Below, in pieces: positions 14,722-24,065 of a DNA stretch of 46,992 nucleotides. The DNA lies in the NCBI GenBank assembly GCA_028357285.1, contig JAOMWM010000007.1:1-46992 (forward strand), given 5' to 3'. Positions within the stretch are counted from its first letter, which is position 1, and each line of letters opens with the position of its first letter. Origin of the DNA: Schleiferiaceae bacterium. GTDB lineage: Bacteria; Bacteroidota; Bacteroidia; Flavobacteriales; Schleiferiaceae. Both the position numbers and the translations under genes were made by a program. The notes beneath the pieces are model-generated. The model made no database searches. It was not told where the DNA came from and saw only the letters and a program-made list of their open reading frames with translations.

Positions 14722-17115
14722 ATGAAGAATCTTTTTATACTCGCTATCTTATTAGGCTCACTTTCAAGCTTCGCACAAAACCGATTTACCATTAGCGGCT
14801 ACATTAGCGATGATGCAAACGGTGAAGCTTTAGTAGCAGCTAATATCTGGTCACCGGATGCACGTGTCGGAACATCAACGAATGGTTATGGTTTTTATTC
14901 ATTGACCCTTCCCGCTGGTAAGCACATTATTCAACTTCAATACTTAGGCTACGCTACGCAAAACTTTGAGGTAGACCTACGAGCAAATACCGATAAGAAT
15001 TTTCAAATGGTCGCGGCTGAAAGTCTGCTCAACGAGGTGGATGTAGTCGCAAGCGGCAGCGTCAAAATAGAGGACCAAGTACAAATGTCGAAAATGGAGG
15101 TTCCCATCAAGCAGCTTAAATCGCTGCCTGCAATCATGGGCGAAGTTGACATCATGAAAACCTTGCAGCTTCTGCCAGGTGTACAAAGCGGCGGTGAGGG
15201 TACTTCTGGACTCTACGTGCGCGGAGGTTCACCCGATCAAAATCTTATTCTTTTAGACGGCGTTCCACTATACAATGTCAACCATTTATTCGGATTTTTC
15301 TCCGTCTTTAATGCCGATGCAATCTCGAATGTAAGTATCACAAAAGGTGGATTTCCAGCTCGTTACGGTGGAAGACTTTCTTCAGTTCTTGAAGTGAACA
15401 TGAAGGAAGGAAATATGAAAGAATTCCATGGCGATGCCACGGTGAGTCTAATCGCCTCAAAAATGACGATTGAAGGTCCTTTGATTAAAGATAAATCCAG
15501 CTTTATGCTTTCGGCAAGACGCACCTATATAGACGTACTTGCGAAGCCATTTATCACCAATCTTAACAATCAAGATCCCAATTTTAATGTTTCGCCACGT
15601 TACTATTTCTATGATATGAACGGTAAAGTGAACTATAAATTAGGACAATACGATCGCTTCTACCTTAGCCACTTCCAAGGCAAAGATGACTTCGGCTTAA
15701 GATCTAGAGATAACTACGAAAACGGCACGGAACGTTACGAAAGCAGTATAGACTTCGGACTGGATTGGCGTAACAGTATTACGGCAGCGCGCTGGAATCA
15801 CCAATGGTCGCCTAAACTTTTCTCTAATGTCACTGCGACCCGAAGTCAATATGTATTTAACACAAGGGCCATAAGTGAAGAATTGGCTTATCCGAATTAT
15901 CCCGATACTTTAGGCATGAGCGACGAGCGTTTTGCAGGACTTTATTTTTCCGGTATTGAAGATTACGGCGCACGAATCGATTTCGACTTCGCCTTGAATC
16001 CTCGTCATTACATCAGATATGGAGCAAACTATACCAACCATACCTTCTCCCCTGGTGCAACCAATCTCGAATTTCAGTCAGGTGGCTTCAATTTAGACAC
16101 TACCATTGGTGGTGATGCTGTTTTCTCTGATGAAGTCTACGCCTTTATAGAAGACGAATGGAAAGTAAATGAGAACCTCAAGATGAATGGTGGATTGCAT
16201 TTCGCAAATCTGTTTGTGCAAGGTGAAAGTTACCACAGCTTGCAGCCTCGATTTGGGATGAATTATAGTCTGCCCGGAGGGTTAGCATTCAAAGCATCCT
16301 ATGCTGAGATGATGCAATTCGTCAATCTACTGACGAATGAAGGAATTGGGCTTCCCACTGATTTATGGGTACCGTCAACTGCGAACATAAAGCCTCAGAC
16401 TTCGCAACAAATTGCTGCAGGCCTCGCGAAAAGCATTGGACCGTATGAATTCAGTGTGGAAGGGTATTACAAAACCATGGATAATCTCGTGAGCTACAAA
16501 GAAGGAGCATCGTTTTTGTTCTCTTTGGATAACGATACGTGGGAAGATAAAATTAGTCAAGGTTCAGGTGAGAGCTATGGTATGGAACTTTTTGCGCAAC
16601 GCAAAAGCGGCAGGACTACGGGATGGATTGGTTATACATTAAGTTGGAGTTACCGTCAATTTGATGACATCAATGGTGGCGAGCGCTATTTCTTCACCTA
16701 CGACCGTCGACACGATATATCCGTCGTAGCGAGCCATGACTTCACGGATAATATCAGCTTCAGCGGTGCATGGGTATACGGTACCGGACGTGCCGTTACC
16801 CTTCCAGAGTACTCTTATTATACTGGCTTACCGGATGGACTTTCTTGGTGGGACGGCGCTCGCGCACTTGTAGACCGCCCGTCCGACAAAAATGCCTACA
16901 GAATGAGTCCGTATCACCGACTTGATATCAGTTTAAGTTTTAAGAAAAAGAAATTGAAATACGAACGCTGGTGGGTATTTAGCACCTACAACACGTATAA
17001 TAATTTGAATCCATTCTTTATTGAAACCGCAACGGACGATAATGGAAATCCTGGCCTGCGGGAGTACGGCTTGTTCCCGCTTATTCCAAGTGTTGCTTAC
17101 CGCATAAAATTTTAA
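14722..17115 (+). CDS. TonB-dependent outer-membrane receptor with carboxypeptidase-regulatory-like domain
   Basis: A 797-residue outer-membrane transporter. After a signal peptide (MKNLFILAILLGSLSSFAQ) comes a CarboxypepD_reg-like domain (about 22-105: FTISGYISDDANGEALVAANIW). The plug domain follows (about 120-235: LPAIMGEVDIMKTLQLLPGVQS, GLYVRGGSPDQNLILLDGVPLYN, ARYGGRLSSVLEVNMKEG), then a beta-barrel ending in the C-terminal aromatic strand VAYRIKF. I chose the ATG at 14722 because it begins the signal peptide; the frame extends to 14674 with unrelated sequence. It is shorter than SusC proteins and its partner is DUF4249, not SusD. The ligand is unknown. Confidence 0.93.
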   Translation: MKNLFILAILLGSLSSFAQNRFTISGYISDDANGEALVAANIWSPDARVGTSTNGYGFYSLTLPAGKHIIQLQYLGYATQNFEVDLRANTDKNFQMVAAESLLNEVDVVASGSVKIEDQVQMSKMEVPIKQLKSLPAIMGEVDIMKTLQLLPGVQSGGEGTSGLYVRGGSPDQNLILLDGVPLYNVNHLFGFFSVFNADAISNVSITKGGFPARYGGRLSSVLEVNMKEGNMKEFHGDATVSLIASKMTIEGPLIKDKSSFMLSARRTYIDVLAKPFITNLNNQDPNFNVSPRYYFYDMNGKVNYKLGQYDRFYLSHFQGKDDFGLRSRDNYENGTERYESSIDFGLDWRNSITAARWNHQWSPKLFSNVTATRSQYVFNTRAISEELAYPNYPDTLGMSDERFAGLYFSGIEDYGARIDFDFALNPRHYIRYGANYTNHTFSPGATNLEFQSGGFNLDTTIGGDAVFSDEVYAFIEDEWKVNENLKMNGGLHFANLFVQGESYHSLQPRFGMNYSLPGGLAFKASYAEMMQFVNLLTNEGIGLPTDLWVPSTANIKPQTSQQIAAGLAKSIGPYEFSVEGYYKTMDNLVSYKEGASFLFSLDNDTWEDKISQGSGESYGMELFAQRKSGRTTGWIGYTLSWSYRQFDDINGGERYFFTYDRRHDISVVASHDFTDNISFSGAWVYGTGRAVTLPEYSYYTGLPDGLSWWDGARALVDRPSDKNAYRMSPYHRLDISLSFKKKKLKYERWWVFSTYNTYNNLNPFFIETATDDNGNPGLREYGLFPLIPSVAYRIKF

Positions 17116-17118
17116 GCC

Positions 17119-18003
17119 ATGAGATTATTTCTACTTCTTTTTCCGGCAGCTCTATTGCTTTCAAGTTGTGACAACTTAGTCAATGGTGTAGTACGCGATA
17201 TCGATTTGCCCCCACACGAAAGCCAGCTTGCCGCAAGTCTATTCTTAGATTCTCGAGACAGTAACATCAGTGCCATAGTTTCATCATCAAAAGGCATCTA
17301 TGACACTGGGCAGAGCAAGAGTGTCTACAATGCAGAGTGTATTTTGGATGTTGGCACAACGAATTATAATTGGTCTACAATGGATCAATACGAACGCTAC
17401 ACGGAACTCCTACCCGACCGTTTCGGCGCACCGACTGATTCGCTAGTGTTCACCGTTAATCATCCCGATTTCACTTCCGTTAGCGCAACTCAGGTATTCC
17501 CATCGGCTCCTCAAGTCACGCTTGAATTGAACTACGGCGCGACACAACTTTATGGCGAAATTTCTGATGAGCTGGTTATTACGCTCAAAGATATCCCTGA
17601 TGTAAATCAACATTACATTGTCTCCATTGATGTTCACTTCAGGACGGCGCTTTCAGGACAGGATACCTCACAATATTACAATCTGTATTGGGAAACAGAA
17701 TACCCAAATAGCACACCACTTTGGGGTCAAGAAAGTGCCTTACTCCTCTCAGAAGACGGTCTCGATAGAAACATCAAGTTTTCAGCTGCTACGGGCATCA
17801 ACCCTATCGACTTTGCAATGCTCCATGAGTATAGAGTGAAGGTCAGCGCATTAAGTGAGGAAATGTATTTATTCTACAAAAGCTATTCAGCCTACGAGAA
17901 TGCCAATGGCAACCCGTTTGCGGAGCCGGTCGTGTTGTATTCTAATATGAGCAACAATATGGGCTGTTTTGGGGTAAGTACGACGAAAAGATTCTATAAA
18001 TAA
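17119..18003 (+). CDS. DUF4249-family lipoprotein, partner of the TonB receptor
   Basis: A 294-residue lipoprotein with lipobox LLSSC (Cys17). The body is beta-rich, and the C-terminal segment NPFAEPVVLYSNMSNNMGCFGVST matches the conserved ending of DUF4249 proteins, which in Bacteroidota usually sit next to a TonB receptor of this type. Only 3 bp separate it from the receptor stop, so the two form an operon and probably an outer-membrane uptake complex. By analogy it may act as a surface ligand-binding partner; that is inference. Its stop codon directly abuts that of the converging fabH gene, with no terminator between. Confidence 0.83.
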   Translation: MRLFLLLFPAALLLSSCDNLVNGVVRDIDLPPHESQLAASLFLDSRDSNISAIVSSSKGIYDTGQSKSVYNAECILDVGTTNYNWSTMDQYERYTELLPDRFGAPTDSLVFTVNHPDFTSVSATQVFPSAPQVTLELNYGATQLYGEISDELVITLKDIPDVNQHYIVSIDVHFRTALSGQDTSQYYNLYWETEYPNSTPLWGQESALLLSEDGLDRNIKFSAATGINPIDFAMLHEYRVKVSALSEEMYLFYKSYSAYENANGNPFAEPVVLYSNMSNNMGCFGVSTTKRFYK

Positions 18004-19008
18004 CTAGAACGTCAGCAATACGGATCCCCAGGTAAATCCTGCGCCAAAGGCTGCTAAACATACCGTGTCACCACGTTTTACAACGCCTTCATCTACCGCC
18101 TCTGAAAGTGCTATAGCAATCGACGCACCAGTAGTATTACCGTACTTCTGAATATTGTTAAACACTTGATCGTCGCGCAGTCCCATGCGCTTTTGTATGA
18201 ATTGAGCGATGCGAAGATTGGCTTGATGAGGGATAAGACAATCTATTTTATCAGGGGTTAAGCCGTTTTGTTTGAGCGCTTCGCCGATCACCTCACCAAA
18301 CCGAACCACTGCATTCTTGAAGACGAAATTACCGTTCATCTGTGGGTAATGAACCTCTGGATCCACCCCCTTATCGAGCAATTCGCCGATCCAATGCTGG
18401 GTCCCGAAGCCTTTCATAGTAAGCTCCTCTTTGTTCTTACCCTCACTGTGCATATGGCAACTTTTAATACCCGATTCGCCATCCTTTGCACGAGAGAGAA
18501 CAACAGCTCCTGCGCCATCACCGAAAATAACGCTCACGCCCCTTCCCCTAGTGGTTTTATCTAAAAATGGACTTTGTAATTCTGAGGCCACTACCAAAAC
18601 ATGCTCATACATACCAGTCTGGACAAAGGCATTACCTACACTTAAAGCATAAATAAACCCCGAGCACGCATTGCGAACATCCGTTGCTCCAGCCGTGTGT
18701 ATACCTAAAGCTTCTTGTACTTGAACGCCACAACCTGGAAAGTAGTAATCCGGCGATATGGTCGCAAACACGATATGTCCAATTTCCTCAGGCTCGATTC
18801 CCGCCGCTTTAATGGCATTGCGCGCAGCTTTTATACCCATGGTAGCCGCCGTATTCCCATCGCCTTCTTCTACCCACCGACGTTCGCGGATACCTGTTCT
18901 TTCCGTAATCCACTCGTCGTTAGTGTCCATAAGGGTACTGAGGTATTCATTGGTAACGATACGTTCGGGCACATAATGGCCAGTTCCTGAAATTTTCGCT
19001 GTATGCAT
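18004..19008 (-). CDS. fabH: Beta-ketoacyl-ACP synthase III
   Basis: A 334-residue condensing enzyme that starts fatty-acid synthesis by joining an acyl-CoA primer to malonyl-ACP. The Cys-His-Asn catalytic triad is visible: Cys115 (VRNACSGFIYAL), His261 (IPHQANLRIA) and Asn291 (YGNTTGASIA). The typical start ISGTGHYVPERIVTN and DEWITERTGIRERR are present, as is the C-terminal FGAGFTWGS. It stands alone rather than in the rpmF-plsX-fabH cluster, so it could be a second paralogue with a different primer preference. It converges on the DUF4249 gene with no gap. Confidence 0.94.
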   Translation of the reverse strand: MHTAKISGTGHYVPERIVTNEYLSTLMDTNDEWITERTGIRERRWVEEGDGNTAATMGIKAARNAIKAAGIEPEEIGHIVFATISPDYYFPGCGVQVQEALGIHTAGATDVRNACSGFIYALSVGNAFVQTGMYEHVLVVASELQSPFLDKTTRGRGVSVIFGDGAGAVVLSRAKDGESGIKSCHMHSEGKNKEELTMKGFGTQHWIGELLDKGVDPEVHYPQMNGNFVFKNAVVRFGEVIGEALKQNGLTPDKIDCLIPHQANLRIAQFIQKRMGLRDDQVFNNIQKYGNTTGASIAIALSEAVDEGVVKRGDTVCLAAFGAGFTWGSVLLTF

Positions 19009-19106
19009 GATAGGTTGTCTTGTGATGAGGTTGCTTTGGTTAAAAGATAAAGTAAAATTGGCACCAATGTGGACACCTTGTCACACAAAATTACCGGTAT
19101 GGAACA

Positions 19107-19122
19107 TGGCACGAGTGTTGAA
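19107..19122 (+). promoter_or_regulatory. Sigma-54-like promoter before htpG
   Basis: TGGCACG (19107-19113) is an exact -24 element, followed after 4 bases by TTGAA (19118-19122). The -12 element is one base off TTGCA. The spacing from GG to the -12 dinucleotide is the required 10 bases. Transcription would begin near 19133, about 20 bases before the htpG ATG, a sensible position. The missing C of the -12 GC lowers confidence. Confidence 0.45.
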
Positions 19123-19152
19123 GTAGTAGCAGAAACCTAATAATTCTATAAA

Positions 19153-21042
19153 ATGGCAAAAGGATCTATAAACGTAACCGCACAGAACATCTTCCCTATT
19201 ATCAAGAAGTTCTTGTACAGCGACCAGGAAATTTTCTTACGTGAATTGGTATCGAATGCCGTCGATGCGACGCAGAAATTAAAAACATTGACCAATTTGG
19301 GCGAAGCAAAAGGCGAGCTTGGCGATTTGACCATCCACATTAAACTGGACAAAAAGGCAAAAACCCTGAGCATCATCGACCGTGGTATCGGTATGACTGC
19401 CGAGGAAATTGACAAATACATTAACCAAGTTGCTTTCTCTGGCGCAGAGGAATTCGTGAAAGAATATGAAGGCAAAATGGAAGGTGCTGATTTGATTGGA
19501 CATTTCGGACTTGGTTTCTACTCTGCCTTTATGGTAGCTAAGAAGGTTGAAATCCTGACAAAATCGCACAAAGATGCGGCTGCAGTGCAATGGGTTTGTG
19601 ATGGCAATCCAGAGTTTGAGCTGAATACCATAGAAAAAGAAGACCGTGGTACGGAGATTAAACTCCATATAGCAGACGATAGCGAAGATTTCTTAGAGGA
19701 AAGTAAAATCAACGAACTGCTCAGCAAATACGCGAAGTTCATGCCGATCTCCATTGAGTTTGGCGAGAAGGACGAAAGCTACAACGCTGCGGCCGAAGGT
19801 GAAGATGCAAAATGGGAGACTCGCAAAGTCCCGAATACAATTAATAACCCTAACCCTGCATGGGTGCGCAAACCAGCGGACCTAACAGATGAAGATTACA
19901 AATCTTTCTATAAAGAGCTTTACCCTACAAGCTTTGAGGAACCCTTATTCAATATTCATTTGAATGTAGATTTTCCTTTTGATTTAACTGGGGTATTGTA
20001 CTTCCCTAAAATCAAACCAAACGTTGAACCGCAACGCAATAAGATTCAGTTGTTCCAGAAGCAGGTGTTCGTTACGGACAGCGTTGAAGGAATTGTCCCT
20101 GATTTCTTAACTCTACTACATGGTGTCATTGACTCACCGGATATTCCGCTTAATGTTAGTAGATCTTACTTGCAAGCGGACGGTAATGTGAAGAAGATTG
20201 CTTCTCATATCACCAAGAAAGTTGCAGATAAACTCGATGAAATGTTCCGTAAGGACCGTGCCGATTTTGAATCGAAATGGAATGACATGAAGATCATCAT
20301 CGAATACGGTATGTTGACGGAGGATAAATTCTTCGACAAGGCGAAGAAATTCGCGATGTATACGGATACCGACGGTGGCCTTCACACGTTTGAAGCGTAC
20401 CTAGAATCCATCAAAGAGCAACAGACGGATAAGGATAAAAAGACCGTTGTATTGTATGCTTCCAATAAAGATGCACAACACAGCTACATCCAAAATGCAA
20501 AAGCAAAAGGATACAGCGTTTTACTTCTAGACTCGCCGTTAACAAGCCACTTGCTCCAGAAATTAGAGCAAGAGCATGAAAACACCACGTTTGCCCGCGT
20601 AGATTCAGATTTGATCGATAACTTGATTAAGAAGGACGAAACGCGTGTGGCAAAATTAAGCGACAAGCAAAAAGAGGAGCTTAAAACCCGTCTAGAAACT
20701 ATAGTGCCAACAGAAAAGTTCACCTTAAAACTAGAGGATATGGATTCTACGGAAGCGCCATTAGTGATTACCGTTCCAGAATTCATGCGTCGTATGAAAG
20801 AAATGCAAATGACCGGTGGCGGTGGCATGATGGGTATGGGTGATTTCCCAGACATGTATGATCTTATCGTAAATGCAAACCATCCATTGGCTTCGAAGAT
20901 TCTTGATACGGAAGATGCTGAGTCGCGCAGTTCGGCAGTTAATCAGGCTTTAGACCTTGCAAAGCTGCAGCAAAACTTATTACACGGTGAGGAATTGACG
21001 GCATTTATCGCACGTTCATACGAGATGTTAGGTAACGAATAA
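19153..21042 (+). CDS. htpG: Molecular chaperone HtpG (Hsp90 family)
   Basis: A 629-residue ATP-dependent chaperone of the cytoplasm. The GHKL ATPase domain shows EIFLRELVSNAVDATQKL (Mg-binding asparagine), SIIDRGIGMTAEEI and LIGHFGLGFYSAFMVA. The middle domain carries the conserved segment IDSPDIPLNVSRSYLQAD with the ATP-contacting arginine, and a C-terminal dimerisation region ends the protein. A glycine- and methionine-rich stretch (MTGGGGMMGMGDFPDMYDL, around residues 555-575) is notable and resembles flexible client-binding segments. The gene is a single unit with a candidate sigma-54-like promoter upstream and a strong terminator downstream. Confidence 0.97.
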   Translation: MAKGSINVTAQNIFPIIKKFLYSDQEIFLRELVSNAVDATQKLKTLTNLGEAKGELGDLTIHIKLDKKAKTLSIIDRGIGMTAEEIDKYINQVAFSGAEEFVKEYEGKMEGADLIGHFGLGFYSAFMVAKKVEILTKSHKDAAAVQWVCDGNPEFELNTIEKEDRGTEIKLHIADDSEDFLEESKINELLSKYAKFMPISIEFGEKDESYNAAAEGEDAKWETRKVPNTINNPNPAWVRKPADLTDEDYKSFYKELYPTSFEEPLFNIHLNVDFPFDLTGVLYFPKIKPNVEPQRNKIQLFQKQVFVTDSVEGIVPDFLTLLHGVIDSPDIPLNVSRSYLQADGNVKKIASHITKKVADKLDEMFRKDRADFESKWNDMKIIIEYGMLTEDKFFDKAKKFAMYTDTDGGLHTFEAYLESIKEQQTDKDKKTVVLYASNKDAQHSYIQNAKAKGYSVLLLDSPLTSHLLQKLEQEHENTTFARVDSDLIDNLIKKDETRVAKLSDKQKEELKTRLETIVPTEKFTLKLEDMDSTEAPLVITVPEFMRRMKEMQMTGGGGMMGMGDFPDMYDLIVNANHPLASKILDTEDAESRSSAVNQALDLAKLQQNLLHGEELTAFIARSYEMLGNE

Positions 21043-21088
21043 CAGTTCGTTACTTGTTGATTAAATATCCCTATGTCTTAGGAATGTC

Positions 21089-21111
21089 AAGGGGGCTCCG
21101 GCCCCCTTTTT
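21089..21111 (+). terminator. Intrinsic terminator of htpG
   Basis: The stem AAGGGGGC / GCCCCCTT (8 bp) with a TCCG loop runs directly into T residues, about 45 bp after the htpG stop. Confidence 0.93.
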
Positions 21112-21145
21112 GTATTTTTACTTTTCATAAAAACCATTGACACCT

Positions 21146-22861
21146 ATGAGCGCTGACGTTCTTTCTATAGCTACTCAAAACGCCACTTTGTGGACATCAG
21201 ATTTATTTGACGCTGAAACGCGTGCCGAAGCAGGAGCCCTTTTGAAGAAAGGCGGTGATGCTTTGATTGAGCCATTTTATAAAGATTTGGACTTCGGTAC
21301 AGGCGGTATGCGCGGAATCATGGGCGTGGGAACTAACCGTATCAATGCGTATACATTAGGTTTAGCAACACAAGGATTGGCGAGCTACGCGCAAACTTTT
21401 TTTAATGGGAAGCCATTAAAAGCCGCCATCGCTTTTGACAGTAGAAACAACTCAAAGTCCTTCGCTCGTAAAGTAGCAGAGGTTTTGAGCGCAAACGGTG
21501 TTCACACGTTCCTTTTTGAAGATTTGCGTCCTACTCCAGAGCTGAGCTTCGCTGTACGTGAGTTGGGTTGTGATTTCGGTATCGTTCTTACGGCCTCTCA
21601 CAATCCCAAAGAATACAACGGCTACAAAGTATATTGGAACGATGGTGGACAGCTTGTTCCTCCGCACGATAGCGCGGTAATTGAACAGGTCCGGGCTACC
21701 CGTTTCGAAGATATCCGTTGGGATGCGAACGAGGCTTTGATTGAAATCGTTGGTACCGCCATCGATGATAAATACACTGATATGGTTGCGGGATTAAGTC
21801 TAAGCAACGCAGGTAAGACGGAACTGGATATTGTGTTTACCGCATTGCACGGCACCTCCATTGTGAGCGTACCTCCTGCCCTCGCTAAGGCTGGATTCAC
21901 TAACGTTCATCTGGTCGAAGCACAAAGCACACCGGATGGAAACTTTCCTACTGTAGCGAGTCCTAATCCAGAAGAAAGTGCTGCATTAGCCATGGCTGTT
22001 GCGCAAGCCGAAGCCACGAACGCTGACCTCGTTATCGGATGTGATCCAGATACGGACCGCGTCGGTATTGCGGTGAACGACGGAACCGGTAAAATGCAAC
22101 TGCTTAACGGTAACGACACTGCAGCTTTACTCGTTCACTATATACTCAACGCGTATAAAACGAACGGTACCCTTCCAGCAAACGGTTTTACCGCAGCCAC
22201 CGTGGTCACTACTGATCTAATCGCAGACATCTCAGCTGCCTATGGGGTGCCTTGTTACCGTTGTTTGACGGGTTTTAAATGGATCGCTGATATCATCAAT
22301 AACAAACCCGAAGAACAATTCCTTGTGGGCGGTGAAGAGTCTTATGGCTACCTTATCGGAGATGATGTACGCGATAAAGATGCTGTTGCTTCTGCCGTTA
22401 TGATTGCGGAAATGGCTGCAAATGCCAAAGCACAAGGCCGCACCGTACTGCAACAATTAGAAGCCATTCACCGCGAGTTTGGTCAATACCAAGAGCGATT
22501 GATCTCCATCACAAAAAAAGGCCGCTCCGGCGCTCAGGAGATTGCTGATATGATGACTGCACTTCGCAACGACCCGCCTAAAACTTTGGCTGGCTCACCG
22601 GTGATTGTTGCCATCGATCATGCAAAGTCGACTCAGACTGATCTTCGTACAGGGGCTACCTCTAGCACGCAACTTCCTGCTTCAAACGTACTGCAGTTCA
22701 TTACCGAAGCAGGAGATAAGGTCAGTGCCCGTCCTTCGGGTACAGAGCCAAAAATTAAGTTCTACTTCAGCGTACGCACTACCACCGGCGATAGCCATAC
22801 AGCGACGAAGGCTGAACTTGAAAGAAAGATTGATACCTTTATTGAGGAATTAAACCTCTAA
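21146..22861 (+). CDS. Phosphoglucomutase/phosphomannomutase family phosphohexomutase
   Basis: A 571-residue alpha-D-phosphohexomutase of the PGM2-like group, which interconverts hexose 1- and 6-phosphates (or pentose equivalents) through a phosphoserine. The four loops are present: TASHNPKEYNGYKVYW with the active serine (Ser151), the metal loop GCDPDTDRVGIAVND, the sugar-specificity loop GGEESYGYLIGD, and the phosphate-binding RPSGTEPKIKFYFS. I start at the ATG at 21146; an in-frame TTG nine bases earlier is less likely. The next gene follows after 7 bp, so the two may be co-transcribed. Which sugar phosphate it prefers cannot be told here. Confidence 0.93.
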   Translation: MSADVLSIATQNATLWTSDLFDAETRAEAGALLKKGGDALIEPFYKDLDFGTGGMRGIMGVGTNRINAYTLGLATQGLASYAQTFFNGKPLKAAIAFDSRNNSKSFARKVAEVLSANGVHTFLFEDLRPTPELSFAVRELGCDFGIVLTASHNPKEYNGYKVYWNDGGQLVPPHDSAVIEQVRATRFEDIRWDANEALIEIVGTAIDDKYTDMVAGLSLSNAGKTELDIVFTALHGTSIVSVPPALAKAGFTNVHLVEAQSTPDGNFPTVASPNPEESAALAMAVAQAEATNADLVIGCDPDTDRVGIAVNDGTGKMQLLNGNDTAALLVHYILNAYKTNGTLPANGFTAATVVTTDLIADISAAYGVPCYRCLTGFKWIADIINNKPEEQFLVGGEESYGYLIGDDVRDKDAVASAVMIAEMAANAKAQGRTVLQQLEAIHREFGQYQERLISITKKGRSGAQEIADMMTALRNDPPKTLAGSPVIVAIDHAKSTQTDLRTGATSSTQLPASNVLQFITEAGDKVSARPSGTEPKIKFYFSVRTTTGDSHTATKAELERKIDTFIEELNL

Positions 22862-22868
22862 TTCAAAA

Positions 22869-24065
22869 ATGAAGAATTTCATCATCATTGGGGCCATTTC
22901 GATGGCCCTTTTTTCTTGTGGGAACTCAGAAAAAGAAGACAATACTGAAGCTTTGACCTACCAGGGTCGAATCGTACTAAACGATACAACGGCTGTATAT
23001 TTCAATGCATCCATCGATGGCAATCAACTCACCATATTTAACGGTGTGCATGAATCTATAGAAGTACAATTAGAAGGAGAAGATACCCTTCGCGGCACCT
23101 TCCCTGTCTTTGCCTCGGACTTGTGGTTGATCAAAACCGATACAGGCTACTACGGATCGTATTATCGTACAGATGCAAACGATTATACGCTTCCTCTGAC
23201 CCTATTGCCAGGTAATCATAATCCTGGTCAAACAACAGATGTACCCGCAACCCAATATTACATTCTTCGAGACTATGGCAATGGTACAACAAGACCAGCC
23301 TTGCTTCAATTAGGAATTAAAGACAATAAAGTTGTTGGTACCATCGCGACTTCCACCGGCGACTTGCGATTCCTCACTGGGGAAAGGGTCGTAGACGAAG
23401 GTGGTTATACCCTTATGGGCTTTGATGGAAGATTTATTAATTATGTGGAATTTGTGACCACGGAAGACTCCGTATTCGGAAATGTTTGGTCAGGAAAAAC
23501 AGGTTATTACCGCTTCAAAGGCATTGCAGATGATAATGCCATCTTGGAAGATCCAGAGGAAATGTCAAAGTTGCGTGAAGACTACACCCACATAGAATGG
23601 CATCTCCCAGGTTTGGATGGCGATACCGTTCATTTTGATAGCCGCACCATCACCAAGCCGACCATCTTAGCCATTCAAGGTTCGTGGTGTCCAAACTGTA
23701 TGGACGAAGGCCGAGTATTGGACCAGTACTACCGCGAATTTGAGGGAGCTATAGATGTCTATGGCTTGAGCTACGAATACAGCGGGACGTTAGAAAAAGC
23801 TACCGCTGCGGTGCAGAAAATGGAGCGCGATCTAGGCACCTCCTTCCCTATGGTTATCGCCACCTACGATCCCAAGCAAGACCGCAATACCGTATTGCCG
23901 TTGGAACAGATCCGCAGCTACCCTACATCTATTATGTTAGATCATGAAGGGAATGTGGTGAAGATCCATACCGGTTTTTACGGCCCATCTACGAAGGAAT
24001 ACGACGCTTACGTCAAAGAAAACCGTGAAGAATTAGAAGCACTAGTTGCAATGGCGAATGGCTAA
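22869..24065 (+). CDS. Thioredoxin-fold (TlpA-like) lipoprotein with CxxC active site
   Basis: A 398-residue lipoprotein (lipobox ALFSC, Cys17). Residues about 30-235 form a beta-rich domain that I cannot name. Residues about 245-390 form a TlpA/AhpC-type thioredoxin fold with the redox motif WCPNC (Cys274, Cys277) in LAIQGSWCPNCMDEGRVLDQYY and the cis-proline segment RSYPTSIMLDHEGNVVKIHTGF. It should act in the periplasm as a disulfide reductant or oxidant. It follows the phosphohexomutase by 7 bp, and its last 8 bases overlap the start of a cysteine-cluster protein gene, so coupled expression is likely. The substrates are unknown. Confidence 0.85.
   Translation: MKNFIIIGAISMALFSCGNSEKEDNTEALTYQGRIVLNDTTAVYFNASIDGNQLTIFNGVHESIEVQLEGEDTLRGTFPVFASDLWLIKTDTGYYGSYYRTDANDYTLPLTLLPGNHNPGQTTDVPATQYYILRDYGNGTTRPALLQLGIKDNKVVGTIATSTGDLRFLTGERVVDEGGYTLMGFDGRFINYVEFVTTEDSVFGNVWSGKTGYYRFKGIADDNAILEDPEEMSKLREDYTHIEWHLPGLDGDTVHFDSRTITKPTILAIQGSWCPNCMDEGRVLDQYYREFEGAIDVYGLSYEYSGTLEKATAAVQKMERDLGTSFPMVIATYDPKQDRNTVLPLEQIRSYPTSIMLDHEGNVVKIHTGFYGPSTKEYDAYVKENREELEALVAMANG

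Noticed and set aside
21112-21145. TATTTTTA and TACTTTTC as -7 elements before the phosphohexomutase gene
   Set aside because: Each has one mismatch in an extremely T-rich stretch directly after the htpG terminator; I could not choose between them or find a -33 element.
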